A stretch of DNA of 34,383 nt from an uncultured Prevotella sp. (GCA_900555035.1 USJX01000027.1:1-34383), one strand, 5' to 3'; positions 24,201 to 32,690 are shown, counted from the first letter of the stretch. Translations and numbers: made by a program. Notes: generated by a model from the letters alone, not told the origin.

Positions 24201-25985
24201 CTATCTTCCCAACCAAGCCTCTGGGTTGAGCTTGGCTGTCTCCTTGCGAAGCTGGAACTGGAGGATGTTGTCGGAACCCACGGCACCCAATGCTTGGCGG
24301 GTACTTACCTTCTGTCCCTTATGAACGCTTACCGATTTCAGGTTGCAATATACCGAGATGTAGGCACCATGACGAACCAATACGTTCCACATGCCACCAT
24401 ATCCGAATACGGCACTCACCTCACCATCGTAGATGCTGCGAGCCACACAACCCGGCTTGCCCTGAATGTTGATACCCTTGTTATCAAGCCTAACACCCTT
24501 CAAGCCCTGCACGTTATACTGACCGAAATGGCTCACGATGCGATAACCTCCACTGATAGGCATCGGCAGACGACCACGGTTTGCCTCAAAGCCACCACTC
24601 AGCATGCGGTCCACCGAACTCAGGGTAGATGCTTCCTGCGCCTCCTTCTTGGCAGCAGCAATCTCACGCGCCTGGCGCTCCTCATCCGCTTTCGCCTTCA
24701 GCTCGGCAGCCCTGCGGTCAGCTTCAGCCTTTCTTGCAGCCTGTTCGGCAGCAGCTTCACGAGCCGCCTGTTCTGCGGCAGCACGCTGGGCAGCCTCGGC
24801 AGCAGCACGAGCCTTAGCCTGCGCCTTGGCTTTCGCCTTCGCCTCTGCCTGGGCAGCAGCTTCTTCCTGTGCTTTCCTTGCAGCTTCGGCAGCAGCACGA
24901 GCCTCCTCGGCAGCCTTTCTTCTTGCCGCCTCAGCAGCAGCCTCACGAGCTTTCGCCTCAGCTATTCTGCGGGCATTCTCTCTTGCGGCAGCCTCGGCAG
25001 CAGCCTTCTTGCGGGCCAATTCCTCAGCACGCTTCTTGGCTGCAGCGGCAGCAGCAGCCTTGCGCTTAGCTTCGGCAGCAGCACGGGCACGAGCCTTTGC
25101 CACTTCCTGCTGAATCAGACGGTCAATCTGCGCATTGATGGCCGCATCCTTCTGGCGCTGGTCGGCAATCACAGCCTGAATGGTCTTCTGCTGTTTCTGC
25201 AAGCCCTGCACCATCTCCTTCTGCTGCGTCTGCTTACCTTCCAATGCCGTCTTCTCCTGCTTGCCCTTATATAATAAGGTGTTCTTATGCCCCTTTACGT
25301 TCTCCAACTGGCGATGCTTCTCGTTCACCTGCTTCTGCTTTGCCTGGATGGCCTGTCCCTGTACCTTCTGATAGGAAGAATACTGGCGGATGAACGAAAG
25401 GCGGCGATACATCTGAGTCAGGTTCTTGGCACTGAAGATAAACATCAGTTTATCCTGCACCGTATGGTGCCTGCTCATATAGCGCATAGAGCGGATATAC
25501 TTGTTCTTTCTGTCCTGCAACTGCTGCTGAAGAGTCTTCAACTGCGCCTGCAGAATGCCGATGTTTCCGTTGATATGGTGGATATCCTTCTGGATTCCAT
25601 CAATCTTCTTCTGGCTCTGGTCTATTTCGCCGTTCAGAGCCATCAGGTCTTCCAGTCGCTTCTTCACGTCGGCCTGGTTTTTGCGCAGGGCTTGTTCCTG
25701 CTCCCTGATTCTCTTCTGGATACTGGCACGCTGTCCCTGCAATCCCCTGATGTTGGCATTGCTGTAGGTGGCAGCTCTTCGCTCCGCCTTCGTTGGTGCC
25801 TTGGTAGAAACCCGCACATGCTGCTTGCCCCTTCGGGCAGGTGCCTTAGCAGCCGGCTTTTTTCTGTTGTGCTGTTTGTTTGAGGCAACGGCAGTCTTCT
25901 TCGCAGGTTTCTTCTGCACATGATGCTGTGCAAAAGGCGCCAGCGAGAACGTCATTGCCAATATGAATAATATGATTCGCTTCAT
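24201..25985 (-). CDS. EnvC-like murein hydrolase activator with degenerate LytM (M23) domain
   Basis: 594 residues with a signal peptide (MKRIILFILAMTFSLAPFAQ) and a basic region. A long coiled coil follows (about 60-290), then a very Ala/Lys/Glu-rich helical stretch (about 290-440), and a C-terminal LytM fold (about 470-594). The zinc-site residues are replaced: the usual HxGxD motif reads N502-K-G-I-N506, and the final HxH reads I574-L-Q576. The domain is therefore probably not a peptidase. EnvC/NlpD proteins with inactive LytM domains activate cell-wall amidases at division, with the coiled coil linking to FtsEX. It is the last gene of the dut-TPR-DUF4292 series, 45 bp after the lipoprotein gene. 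Role in daughter-cell separation is from the family. Confidence 0.88.
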   Translation of the reverse strand: MKRIILFILAMTFSLAPFAQHHVQKKPAKKTAVASNKQHNRKKPAAKAPARRGKQHVRVSTKAPTKAERRAATYSNANIRGLQGQRASIQKRIREQEQALRKNQADVKKRLEDLMALNGEIDQSQKKIDGIQKDIHHINGNIGILQAQLKTLQQQLQDRKNKYIRSMRYMSRHHTVQDKLMFIFSAKNLTQMYRRLSFIRQYSSYQKVQGQAIQAKQKQVNEKHRQLENVKGHKNTLLYKGKQEKTALEGKQTQQKEMVQGLQKQQKTIQAVIADQRQKDAAINAQIDRLIQQEVAKARARAAAEAKRKAAAAAAAKKRAEELARKKAAAEAAARENARRIAEAKAREAAAEAARRKAAEEARAAAEAARKAQEEAAAQAEAKAKAKAQAKARAAAEAAQRAAAEQAAREAAAEQAARKAEADRRAAELKAKADEERQAREIAAAKKEAQEASTLSSVDRMLSGGFEANRGRLPMPISGGYRIVSHFGQYNVQGLKGVRLDNKGINIQGKPGCVARSIYDGEVSAVFGYGGMWNVLVRHGAYISVYCNLKSVSVHKGQKVSTRQALGAVGSDNILQFQLRKETAKLNPEAWLGR

Positions 25986-26030
25986 GATGAATAGGAATGA
26001 TTTCTATGTTTATTTCCAGCAATCATGCGA

Positions 26031-26945
26031 TTACATGCTCATGAGTTTGCCAAGTACATCTTTAGGTGATACCTGCTTGTACTTACCCGATACCTCGGTC
26101 TGCGCATCCCACTTGTCATCGGTCTTCACGCTCTTCATCTCGATGTTGAGCTTTGCCTCCTGCACCTTGTTGTTCAGGATGGTGGTAAGCGTCATGCGCT
26201 GGGTGGCAGGAAACATCTTCACGCCCACACTCTTGAAGTCGCTATACTTCAGGTTGAGTCTCGAATCTCCGATGCCCTTATTCTTGTAGGTAACGTTGGC
26301 TTCGGTGATTCTGCCATTGTTACGATTGGTCTTCCACTGGTAGTTCATATTGCCATATCTGATGGCAACAGGCACATTATCGCCGGTTTCATCGAGATTT
26401 GCCGAGAACTTTTTCAAGTCAGAATCCGACACTTTCTTTACGCCAGGCACGAGCAACTGGTTCCAGAAGAGTGCCTGGAGCGAATAGAAGTTGATGCCCT
26501 GCTTCTGCAGGAAATCCACCTGCGTATAGTCTGCCTTGATGTATTCCTTGTGCATGCGGTCAACAATGAGCACATAGCTAGGCGTAAACTCCAATCTGCC
26601 TACCTCGGAACCCAAGATAGGGATAAAGAGCTGAATGCGGATTACCTCGTCCTTGCGCATGCTCAACTTGCCAGGCACGGTGATATCCTTGTTTCCCGCC
26701 TGCAGATTGAACGTCATATTACCCACGATGTTCTTGGCGTACACCTGGTTGTCGGCCACCTTCTGCACATAAGCCAAATTTCTGATTGCAGCCGCCTTCT
26801 CTGCATCCGCAGCCTTGGTCTCGGTCTTCTTGTTCTGGGCATTCACCTTGCCCGTTCCTTCCATCTTCTTGGTAGAGCCGCAAGAAGCCATCAGCAGAAG
26901 AGCCACGGCAGCCACTGCCATCTTCAAATTGTTCATCACTTTCAT
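26031..26945 (-). CDS. DUF4292 outer-membrane lipoprotein
   Basis: 304 residues (or 301 if the ATG four codons in is used). A lipoprotein signal ends in the lipobox MASC, followed by a polar Lys/Ala/Thr linker (to about residue 50) and a beta-rich domain. Typical features are NMTFNLQAGNKDITVPGKLSMRKDEVIRIQLFIPILGSEVGRLEFTP, given here as segments of one continuous stretch around residues 80-125, and YKQVSPKDVLGKLMSM at the end. The family is confined to Bacteroidota and its fold recalls LolA/LolB lipoprotein carriers. Spacing to the TPR gene is 17 bp. A lipoprotein-handling role is plausible but unproven. Confidence 0.82.
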   Translation of the reverse strand: MKVMNNLKMAVAAVALLLMASCGSTKKMEGTGKVNAQNKKTETKAADAEKAAAIRNLAYVQKVADNQVYAKNIVGNMTFNLQAGNKDITVPGKLSMRKDEVIRIQLFIPILGSEVGRLEFTPSYVLIVDRMHKEYIKADYTQVDFLQKQGINFYSLQALFWNQLLVPGVKKVSDSDLKKFSANLDETGDNVPVAIRYGNMNYQWKTNRNNGRITEANVTYKNKGIGDSRLNLKYSDFKSVGVKMFPATQRMTLTTILNNKVQEAKLNIEMKSVKTDDKWDAQTEVSGKYKQVSPKDVLGKLMSM

Positions 26946-26962
26946 TTTCTTCTTATCCTTTC

Positions 26963-28843
26963 TTATTTCTTTCTACCTCTTTTTGTTTTTCTGCCCGTAG
27001 CCTTGCCGGTGGTTTTCTGCTTCTTCACCTCGGCTACAGCCGGATTCATCCTTTTCTGGAATTCTTCTTCAGAGATATATTGTTTGTTCTTTATTTTCCA
27101 ATCAAGCGTAGGCGATGGATAATCGTCGGTCTTGGCTTTTTTCCAATATTCCACGGCTTCATCGGTAATTCCGTTCATGGCGTAAATATCGCCCGCATGT
27201 TCCAGAACGGCACTGTTATTCTCGGTGGAATCGCGGTTTTTCAATGCTGCGTCTATATAAGTCTTGGCATCTGCATAGCGTTCCTGCATAAACAGGATCC
27301 AAGCATAGGTGTCAAGATATGTGCCGTTGTTCGGTTCTGCCTTGATGGTCTTGTAGCTCATCGATTCCGCCTTGTGCAGGTCCTTGCCCTGCTCGCTCAG
27401 ATAATAGGCGTAGTTGTTCAGCGCCATCACGTTGTCGTCCTTCCATTGCAGGCAGGAATCGTAGGCAGCCATCGACTCCTCCGTTCTGCCTTTCTTATAC
27501 AGAATGTCGCCCATCACGGCATAGAGATCGGAAACCAAATCCTTATTCGACTGCTCGTTAACCTGAGCCACTCCCAGTCTGAACTCGTTGAGTGCATGGT
27601 CTTCGTCGTCCTTCTGATAATACGCCATTCCACCGAAGTAATAGAACACCATTTCCTCGGGGTTATACTGATGGGCAGCGTGCGACTGCTCGATGACTTC
27701 GCCATATTTACGCTGGTTCCAGAGATTCTGGATAAGCTGCAGACGGGCGCTTACATTATCCGGTGCAATGCTGAGCACCTTCTGGAATGCCGCATTCACC
27801 GTGTCGGTAGGCATATTCTTCAGGCTCATATAGGCAGCTCGCAACTCGGCTACCTCTGATGAAGGTGCCGGCTGGTTGAGCACTCTGTCGAAAAGGGCGA
27901 GTACCTTGGTAGAATCGCCACCCTCACTCTCGTTGGTCTGGATATAGGAACGGAACATCATAATCTTGGTTTCGGTATCCGTCTTCTTACCCATCAATAT
28001 CTTGTCGAGCATCTGGTGCGCCTGGTCCTCCTGCTTGGTAGCATTATAGTAGTCGTAGAGCGACATCTGGGCGTAGGCATTATCAGGCTCTTCCTTCAGG
28101 GCATCGGTAAAATACCTGAATGCCTCCTTCTGCCGGTTGTGCTGCATCAGCCAATTGCCGAGCATCGTCTTATACACCATATCTAGTGGATGCTGTTCCG
28201 AGAGCGTCTTCAGTTCATTATAAGCCGCCTTCGGGTCGTTCATCATCTCGTAGATGCGCATCTTGGTCAGGGTAAGCTGTTCGCTCTCGCCTTCCTCCGT
28301 CTCCAGTCTGCCCACGGTGTTGAGCATCATGCGGTAGTTTTTCTGCTGCTGGTAGAGCTGCGCCAGGATGCGGAGGGCATCGGTGTTGTTGTGGTTCTTG
28401 GCATAGAGTGCCTCGTAGGAACCGATGGCCTTGTCGTATTGTCCCATACCTATATAGTATTGGGCAAGGCGCTCCACGTAGGTCAGGTTGTCGGGATTCA
28501 GGGCGATGGCCTTGTTCATGCACTCCAGCGCCAGGGAATCCTCCTTCAACTGGGTATAATAGAGCGACTGGTAGAAATATACCTCAGCCGCACGAGGGTC
28601 TATCTTCCGGGCATGCTCGAAGAGATCGAAGGCAGCAGTTAGGTTACCCGCCGCATGCTGTCGTGCCGCCTCGGTAAAGAAGTATTCAAATCGCTTGCGG
28701 TCGTTGGGTGAAAGCGAATCCACCCAAACAGTCTGCTGCTTCGCTGGCTGCACCTTTTTCTTACGGGCCAACGAAGGCAAGGCCATCACGCCTACCAGCG
28801 CCACAGCCACCCAGAAGCCCTTATTTCCATAAATTCTCTTCAC
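26963..28843 (-). CDS. Tetratricopeptide repeat protein, exported
   Basis: 626 residues. An N-terminal signal or anchor (GFWVAVALVGVMALPSLA) is followed by about 12-14 TPR motifs with the usual small/aromatic spacing, for example RAAEVYFYQSLYYTQLKEDS, YVERLAQYYIGMGQYDKAI and VMALNNYAYYLSEQGKDLHK. It ends in a basic Lys/Arg-rich tail (about 605-626). TPR arrays are protein-binding scaffolds. It is second in the dut operon, 49 bp after dut and 17 bp before the DUF4292 gene, a grouping seen widely in Bacteroidota. It probably works with the lipoprotein in the cell envelope. Confidence 0.88.
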   Translation of the reverse strand: MKRIYGNKGFWVAVALVGVMALPSLARKKKVQPAKQQTVWVDSLSPNDRKRFEYFFTEAARQHAAGNLTAAFDLFEHARKIDPRAAEVYFYQSLYYTQLKEDSLALECMNKAIALNPDNLTYVERLAQYYIGMGQYDKAIGSYEALYAKNHNNTDALRILAQLYQQQKNYRMMLNTVGRLETEEGESEQLTLTKMRIYEMMNDPKAAYNELKTLSEQHPLDMVYKTMLGNWLMQHNRQKEAFRYFTDALKEEPDNAYAQMSLYDYYNATKQEDQAHQMLDKILMGKKTDTETKIMMFRSYIQTNESEGGDSTKVLALFDRVLNQPAPSSEVAELRAAYMSLKNMPTDTVNAAFQKVLSIAPDNVSARLQLIQNLWNQRKYGEVIEQSHAAHQYNPEEMVFYYFGGMAYYQKDDEDHALNEFRLGVAQVNEQSNKDLVSDLYAVMGDILYKKGRTEESMAAYDSCLQWKDDNVMALNNYAYYLSEQGKDLHKAESMSYKTIKAEPNNGTYLDTYAWILFMQERYADAKTYIDAALKNRDSTENNSAVLEHAGDIYAMNGITDEAVEYWKKAKTDDYPSPTLDWKIKNKQYISEEEFQKRMNPAVAEVKKQKTTGKATGRKTKRGRKK

Positions 28844-28892
28844 GATATCTTTCCCTTTCGCTTTCTCTATTTTTTAATGTTCTGTTCTGATG

Positions 28893-29330
28893 TTATTTCA
28901 CTCCGGTATGTCCGTATCCACCGGCGCCACGCTCGGTTTCATCCAGCTCTTCCACCTCGATGAAATCGCACTGTTCGTGCTTGGCAAGCACCATCTGGGC
29001 GATGCGCTCCCCATCGTTGATGACAAAGTCTTCCTGCGAGAAGTTGATGAGCAGCACCATGATTTCGCCGCGATAGTCGGCATCAATGGTGCCCGGCGTG
29101 TTGAGCACGGTGATGCCATGCTTCAGGGCAAGACCGCTGCGTGGACGTATCTGTGCCTCGTATCCCACTGGCAGAGCCATGAAAAGACCCGTAGGAACCA
29201 GTCGGCGCTCCATAGGATGGAGCACGATGGCTTCGTCAATGTTAGCACGCAAGTCCATGCCCGCACTCTGAGGTGTGGCAAACGCAGGGAGAGGCTGATG
29301 CCCCTTATTGATAATCTTTACTTTCAGCAT
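28893..29330 (-). CDS. dut: dUTP diphosphatase
   Basis: 145 residues, the trimeric dUTPase length. The five conserved motifs are present: SAGMDLRAN, RPRSGLALKHG, NTPGTIDADYRGEI (uracil-recognising hairpin with the catalytic D), ERIAQMV and the P-loop-like RGAGGYGHTG at the C-terminus. It hydrolyses dUTP to dUMP and pyrophosphate, keeping uracil out of DNA and feeding dTMP synthesis. It heads the operon with the TPR, DUF4292 and EnvC-like genes and diverges from dgt. Confidence 0.97.
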   Translation of the reverse strand: MLKVKIINKGHQPLPAFATPQSAGMDLRANIDEAIVLHPMERRLVPTGLFMALPVGYEAQIRPRSGLALKHGITVLNTPGTIDADYRGEIMVLLINFSQEDFVINDGERIAQMVLAKHEQCDFIEVEELDETERGAGGYGHTGVK

Positions 29331-29347
29331 AATTCTAGAATTTTCTG

Positions 29348-29355
29348 CAAAAATA
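29348..29355 (-). promoter_or_regulatory. -7 box of the dut operon
   Basis: TATTTTTG on the minus strand, 17 bp upstream of the dut ATG, predicting a leader of about 12 nt. No clear -33 TTTG. Confidence 0.55.
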
Positions 29356-29417
29356 CTGCTTTTTAGGCGAATAATCGCATTTTATAAGTGAAAATGATAT
29401 AATTTATTGTTTTTTAT

Positions 29418-29448
29418 TTTGATTTATGCGCACTTTCATGTATTTTTG
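29418..29448 (+). promoter_or_regulatory. Promoter of dgt
   Basis: TTTG (29418-29421), 19 bp, TATTTTTG (29441-29448), with a predicted leader of about 45 nt before the ATG at 29499. Confidence 0.75.
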
Positions 29449-29498
29449 CGCATCAGAAATGAAAGGATAGTAAGAATCACTTATATAACAGATGGATT

Positions 29499-30836
29499 AT
29501 GGAATGGAAACAACTCATATCAAACAAGCGCTTCGGACAGGAGCATAAGCATGCCGAACGCCACGACGATCGCTCTGAATTCAAGCGCGATTACGACCGT
29601 CTTATCTTTTCATCGGCATTCCGCCGCCTGCAGAACAAGACGCAGGTATTCCCGCTGCCGGGCAGCATCTTCGTACACAACCGACTCACCCACAGCCTGG
29701 AAGTATCGAGCGTGGGCATGTCGCTGGGCAACGACATCTCCCGCCGCATCATCCAGAAGCGTCCGGAGCTGAAGGATACCCTCTTCGAAGAGATAGGAAC
29801 CATCGTGAGCGCAGCCTGTCTGGCACACGACTTGGGCAATCCTCCCTTCGGCCATTCCGGCGAGAAAGCCATCCAGACTTTCTTCAGCGAAGGAGCAGGC
29901 CAGAGCCTGAAATCGGCGGTTTCATCGCAGTTTTGGGATGATATCACCCATTACGAGGGTAATGCCAACGGCTTCAGAATCCTGACGCACCGCTTCAAGG
30001 GCCGTCGCCAGGGTGGTTTTGTGATGACTTATCCGATGCTTGCCGCCATCGTGAAATATCCTTTTGCCAGCAGTCTGGCTGGCGACCACGGTAAATTCGG
30101 CTTTTTTACATCCGAAGCGGCTACTTACCAGAAAGTTGCCGATGAATTGGGCATCCGCCGCCTGTCTGCCGAAGGCGAACCGCTGAGGTACGCCCGCCAC
30201 CCGCTGGTGTATATGGTAGAGGCAGCTGATGACATCTGTTATGAGATTATGGACATCGAGGATTCGCACAAGCTGAAGATTCTTTCCTTCGATGAAACCG
30301 CCGATTTATTGCTCGGCTTCTTCGATGAAACCACGAAAAAGAAGATTCGCCAGCGCATCATCGACGAGGAACTGACCGATGAAAACGAGCAGGTGGTATA
30401 TATGAGAGCCTGCGTGATAGGCAAACTGGAGAACGAATGCGTAAAGGCATTCCTCGACCACGAGGAAGAGATTCTTGCCGGCACCTTCGAGGGAGCCCTC
30501 ATCGACCACATCTCGGAGCACGAGCGCAATGCCTACATCACCTGTACCCAGGTTTCGAGAAAGAAGATTTATGCCAGCAAGCCCGTTCTCGACATCGAGC
30601 TTTCGGGTTACAAGATCATGGCTACGCTGATGGAGGTATTCATCGATGCCGCCGTCAACCCGTCCCGTTTCTACTCCAAGCAGCTTCTGCGCCGGGTAAG
30701 CAGCCAGTACGACATCGAGAACGAGAGTCTGGAAGAACGTCTCATGGCAGTATTGGATTACATCAGCGGCATGACGGATATCTATGCCTTAGATATTTAT
30801 CAGAAGATCAACGGAATAAGTCTGCCGATAGTATAG
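29499..30836 (+). CDS. dgt: Deoxyguanosinetriphosphate triphosphohydrolase family protein
   Basis: 445 residues with an HD metal site: H in RLTHSLEVSSVG (about 65) and HD in CLAHDLGNPPFGHSGE (about 108). An N-terminal DYDRLIFSSAFRRLQNKTQVF is typical of dNTP triphosphohydrolases. It splits dNTPs, classically dGTP, to nucleoside and triphosphate. Limiting dNTPs can also act against phages. It is divergent from dut, so two nucleotide-pool enzymes flank one intergenic region. I cannot tell its dNTP preference. Confidence 0.93.
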   Translation: MEWKQLISNKRFGQEHKHAERHDDRSEFKRDYDRLIFSSAFRRLQNKTQVFPLPGSIFVHNRLTHSLEVSSVGMSLGNDISRRIIQKRPELKDTLFEEIGTIVSAACLAHDLGNPPFGHSGEKAIQTFFSEGAGQSLKSAVSSQFWDDITHYEGNANGFRILTHRFKGRRQGGFVMTYPMLAAIVKYPFASSLAGDHGKFGFFTSEAATYQKVADELGIRRLSAEGEPLRYARHPLVYMVEAADDICYEIMDIEDSHKLKILSFDETADLLLGFFDETTKKKIRQRIIDEELTDENEQVVYMRACVIGKLENECVKAFLDHEEEILAGTFEGALIDHISEHERNAYITCTQVSRKKIYASKPVLDIELSGYKIMATLMEVFIDAAVNPSRFYSKQLLRRVSSQYDIENESLEERLMAVLDYISGMTDIYALDIYQKINGISLPIV

Positions 30837-30880
30837 AAACAAAGCTGGCATACGGGCTTTAGAGCTTTATGTTAAAAAAA

Positions 30881-30940
30881 CTAACTCATAGTTTTATGGT
30901 TGCTAACTCATAGTTTTAAGTATGCCAACTCATCGTATCG
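30881..30940 (+). repeat. Direct repeats at 22-bp period downstream of dgt
   Basis: CTAACTCATAGTTTTA occurs at 30881-30896 and 30903-30918, and a third, partial copy (CCAACTCATCG) starts at 30925. All are 22 bp apart. The rest of the gap 30837-31042 has no gene that I can support; a 40-codon reading from 30922 is not convincing. Confidence 0.75.
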
Positions 30941-31042
30941 GAGTAGAAACCCCATGTTTTTCCCTGAAGAAACAGATAAACATCTGCTCTGAACCGCCAC
31001 TGCTTACATCAAAATTCAGCGGAAACAGGCATTTTTCAAACT

Positions 31043-31175
31043 AAAAAAATAACACGGACAAATTGAATTTGTCCGGACAAATTGTCCGAAGGCTTATAAA
31101 CCATTAATAATTAGCGATTTGCAAGCGTCCGGACAAAAGAGCCGGACAAATTGAATTTGTCCGTGTTATTTTTTT
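31043..31175. repeat. 133-bp element bounded by 34-bp inverted repeats rich in GGACAA
   Basis: Left arm 31043-31076 and right arm 31142-31175 are inverse copies with one central mismatch; the outer ends are A7 and T7. Each arm contains CGGACAAATTGAATTTGTCCG, itself nearly palindromic. Between them are GGACAAATTGTCC (31075-31087) and another TCCGGACAA (31128-31136). It ends 7 bp from the ATPase stop and lies between convergent genes, so it could terminate both. The nested palindromes and terminal repeats also suit a small non-autonomous mobile element. Confidence 0.85.
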
Positions 31176-31182
31176 CTTCTTA

Positions 31183-32469
31183 TTATAAGAACACCCCATA
31201 TAATGGCATGTTGGTGATATTAGCCTGCTGGCGATAAGGCAACATGGAATAACGAATAGCTGAAATATCAGGATGATCCATCAGATAATGATGAAGCGAG
31301 GTAGCCTTAACGCTTGTACCTCCTTTTACCTCAATAGGCAACAAGGCACCATCACGCTGAATCAGGAAATCCATTTCCATACGAGAGGTATCAGAACTGT
31401 AATAATAGATATGCTTTAACCCGGATGCAAGCAACTGCTGCAACACATACTGTTCCGTGAAAGCCCCTTTATATTCCGTAAATATCGTATCACCCAAAAG
31501 AACCTCCTTGGCAGGCGTATCAGCCATGGCACCCATCAACCCGCAATCGCATAAATAGAGTTTAAACGCTGATAAATCTTCATAAAATTTCAGAGGTAAC
31601 TCCGGCTTTGACACCTTTGTTATCTTATACACCAGTCCAGCATCCACCAGCCACTGGATGGCAAGCTCAAATTCCTTGGCCCTGCCGCCCTTCTTCAATA
31701 CGCCATAGACAAACTTTTTGTTCTCCTTCGACAACTGCCCCAGAATAGACTGCCAAACCATATCGATTCGGGGTACTTCCTGTGACGGAGCATGCTTGGA
31801 GAAATCACTGGCATAGTTGGAAAGAATCTCGTTCTGCAGACTGCGCACCTGATTGAGCAACTTGTTTTCAACAAAAGCCTTTACCACTTCGGGCATACCA
31901 CCTACATAATAATATTGTCGCAGCAAGTCCTTCAGTTTTTCATGAAAAGCATTCATCAGTTCATAATCATGGCTGTGCATCAGCTTCAGCAACTGCTCCT
32001 CGCCCATCGCCATGAGAAACTCCTCAAAATCCATCGGAAAGAGGCGTAAAGTCTGCACCTTTCCTACAGGAAACGAGACCCCTGCATGCAAAGCTACTCC
32101 CAGCAGAGAACCGGCCACTGCAATATGATATTGCGGAGCATCTTCACAGAAATATTTCAAAGCCTCTAAAGCCTGAGGAAATGCCTGCACTTCATCCAGG
32201 AAAATAAGTGTTTTACCAGGGATAATATCTACCCCTGTCAAGGCACTTAAGCCCTGAATGATTCTGGCTACATCAAAATCACCCGAATAGATGGCCTGCA
32301 GGTTTACGTTCCTATCGCAACTTACATAAGCCAGACTATCAAATTCCTGCTTACCGAATGCCTTAAGTACATAAGTCTTTCCACACTGTCTTACGCCATT
32401 AAGGAGCAATGGCTTGTGATGCTCCTGATTCTTCCATTCCAGAAGCTGTTCATATACCTTTCTCTTCAT
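31183..32469 (-). CDS. AAA+ ATPase with DUF4143 domain
   Basis: 428 residues. The N-terminal half is an ATPase: Walker A GVRQCGKT (25-32), Walker B LIFLDEVQAF (about 90-100), and a sensor-type GSLLG (about 125). The C-terminal DUF4143 part has YYYVGGMPEVVKAF, then FTEQYVLQQLL and MEMDFLIQ...LPIEVKGG, which fits the D-x(n)-ExK pattern of a PD-(D/E)XK-like nuclease fold. The family is common and variable in copy number in Bacteroidota and archaea. Cellular function is unknown; links to mobile DNA or defence are only suggested. Its promoter carries a four-copy repeat array, and it is flanked by repeat elements on both sides, which suggests acquired DNA. Confidence 0.92.
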   Translation of the reverse strand: MKRKVYEQLLEWKNQEHHKPLLLNGVRQCGKTYVLKAFGKQEFDSLAYVSCDRNVNLQAIYSGDFDVARIIQGLSALTGVDIIPGKTLIFLDEVQAFPQALEALKYFCEDAPQYHIAVAGSLLGVALHAGVSFPVGKVQTLRLFPMDFEEFLMAMGEEQLLKLMHSHDYELMNAFHEKLKDLLRQYYYVGGMPEVVKAFVENKLLNQVRSLQNEILSNYASDFSKHAPSQEVPRIDMVWQSILGQLSKENKKFVYGVLKKGGRAKEFELAIQWLVDAGLVYKITKVSKPELPLKFYEDLSAFKLYLCDCGLMGAMADTPAKEVLLGDTIFTEYKGAFTEQYVLQQLLASGLKHIYYYSSDTSRMEMDFLIQRDGALLPIEVKGGTSVKATSLHHYLMDHPDISAIRYSMLPYRQQANITNMPLYGVFL

Positions 32470-32475
32470 ACCTTT

Positions 32476-32590
32476 ACACTTTTAGACACATGAAAGTGCC
32501 AGATTAATACACTTTTCAACACATGAAACCATGCTACCAGCACACTTTCTGACACATAAATCCTGCGCAAAGATACACTTTTCGACACAT
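32476..32590. repeat. Four-copy 33-bp-period repeat array over the ATPase promoter
   Basis: A 16-bp repeat, ACACTTTTCGACACAT with small changes, starts at 32476, 32509, 32542 and 32575: exactly 33 bp apart, with unrelated 17-bp spacers. Copy 4 fills the promoter spacer between -33 and -7. Copies 1-3 lie in the predicted leader, copy 1 ending six bases from the start codon. The helical phasing (three turns) points to a protein-binding operator array. Cognate protein unknown, perhaps the ATPase itself. Confidence 0.9.
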
Positions 32591-32599
32591 AACACCAAA
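32568..32599 (-). promoter_or_regulatory. Promoter of the DUF4143 ATPase
   Basis: On the minus strand TTTG (32596-32599), exactly 20 bp, TATCTTTG (32568-32575). Predicted start near 32562 gives a leader of about 93 nt to the ATG at 32469. Confidence 0.75.
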
Positions 32600-32656
32600 A
32601 TTCCGCTGCCATTTCCAATATTCATTAAGATAATTTAACCTTGCGAACTAATTTGC

Positions 32657-32672
32657 AGAGGTCGCGACCTCT
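32657..32672. repeat. 16-bp perfect palindrome AGAGGTCGCGACCTCT
   Basis: The palindrome extends to 22 bp with one mismatch (32654-32675). It is GC-rich in an AT-rich gap, just outside the CACTACAC inverted-repeat element. It could be a protein site or an element end. Confidence 0.85.
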
Positions 32673-32690
32673 ACAGGAAAATGCAAAATT

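Noticed and set aside
24150..25274. Long plus-strand reading frame opposite the EnvC-like gene
   Set aside because: It mirrors the Ala/Lys/Glu-rich coiled-coil gene and reads as low-complexity Ser/Leu; no domain or own promoter.
30922..31044. 40-codon plus-strand frame after dgt
   Set aside because: It starts inside the 22-bp repeats and ends at the inverted repeat; no signal or family features to support it.
31043..31175. Calling this an insertion sequence
   Set aside because: There is no transposase and no clear target duplication at the borders; kept as a repeat only.
32476..32590. Repeat-spacer pattern resembling a CRISPR array
   Set aside because: Repeats are only 16 bp and spacers 17 bp, there are no cas genes, and the array overlaps a promoter.
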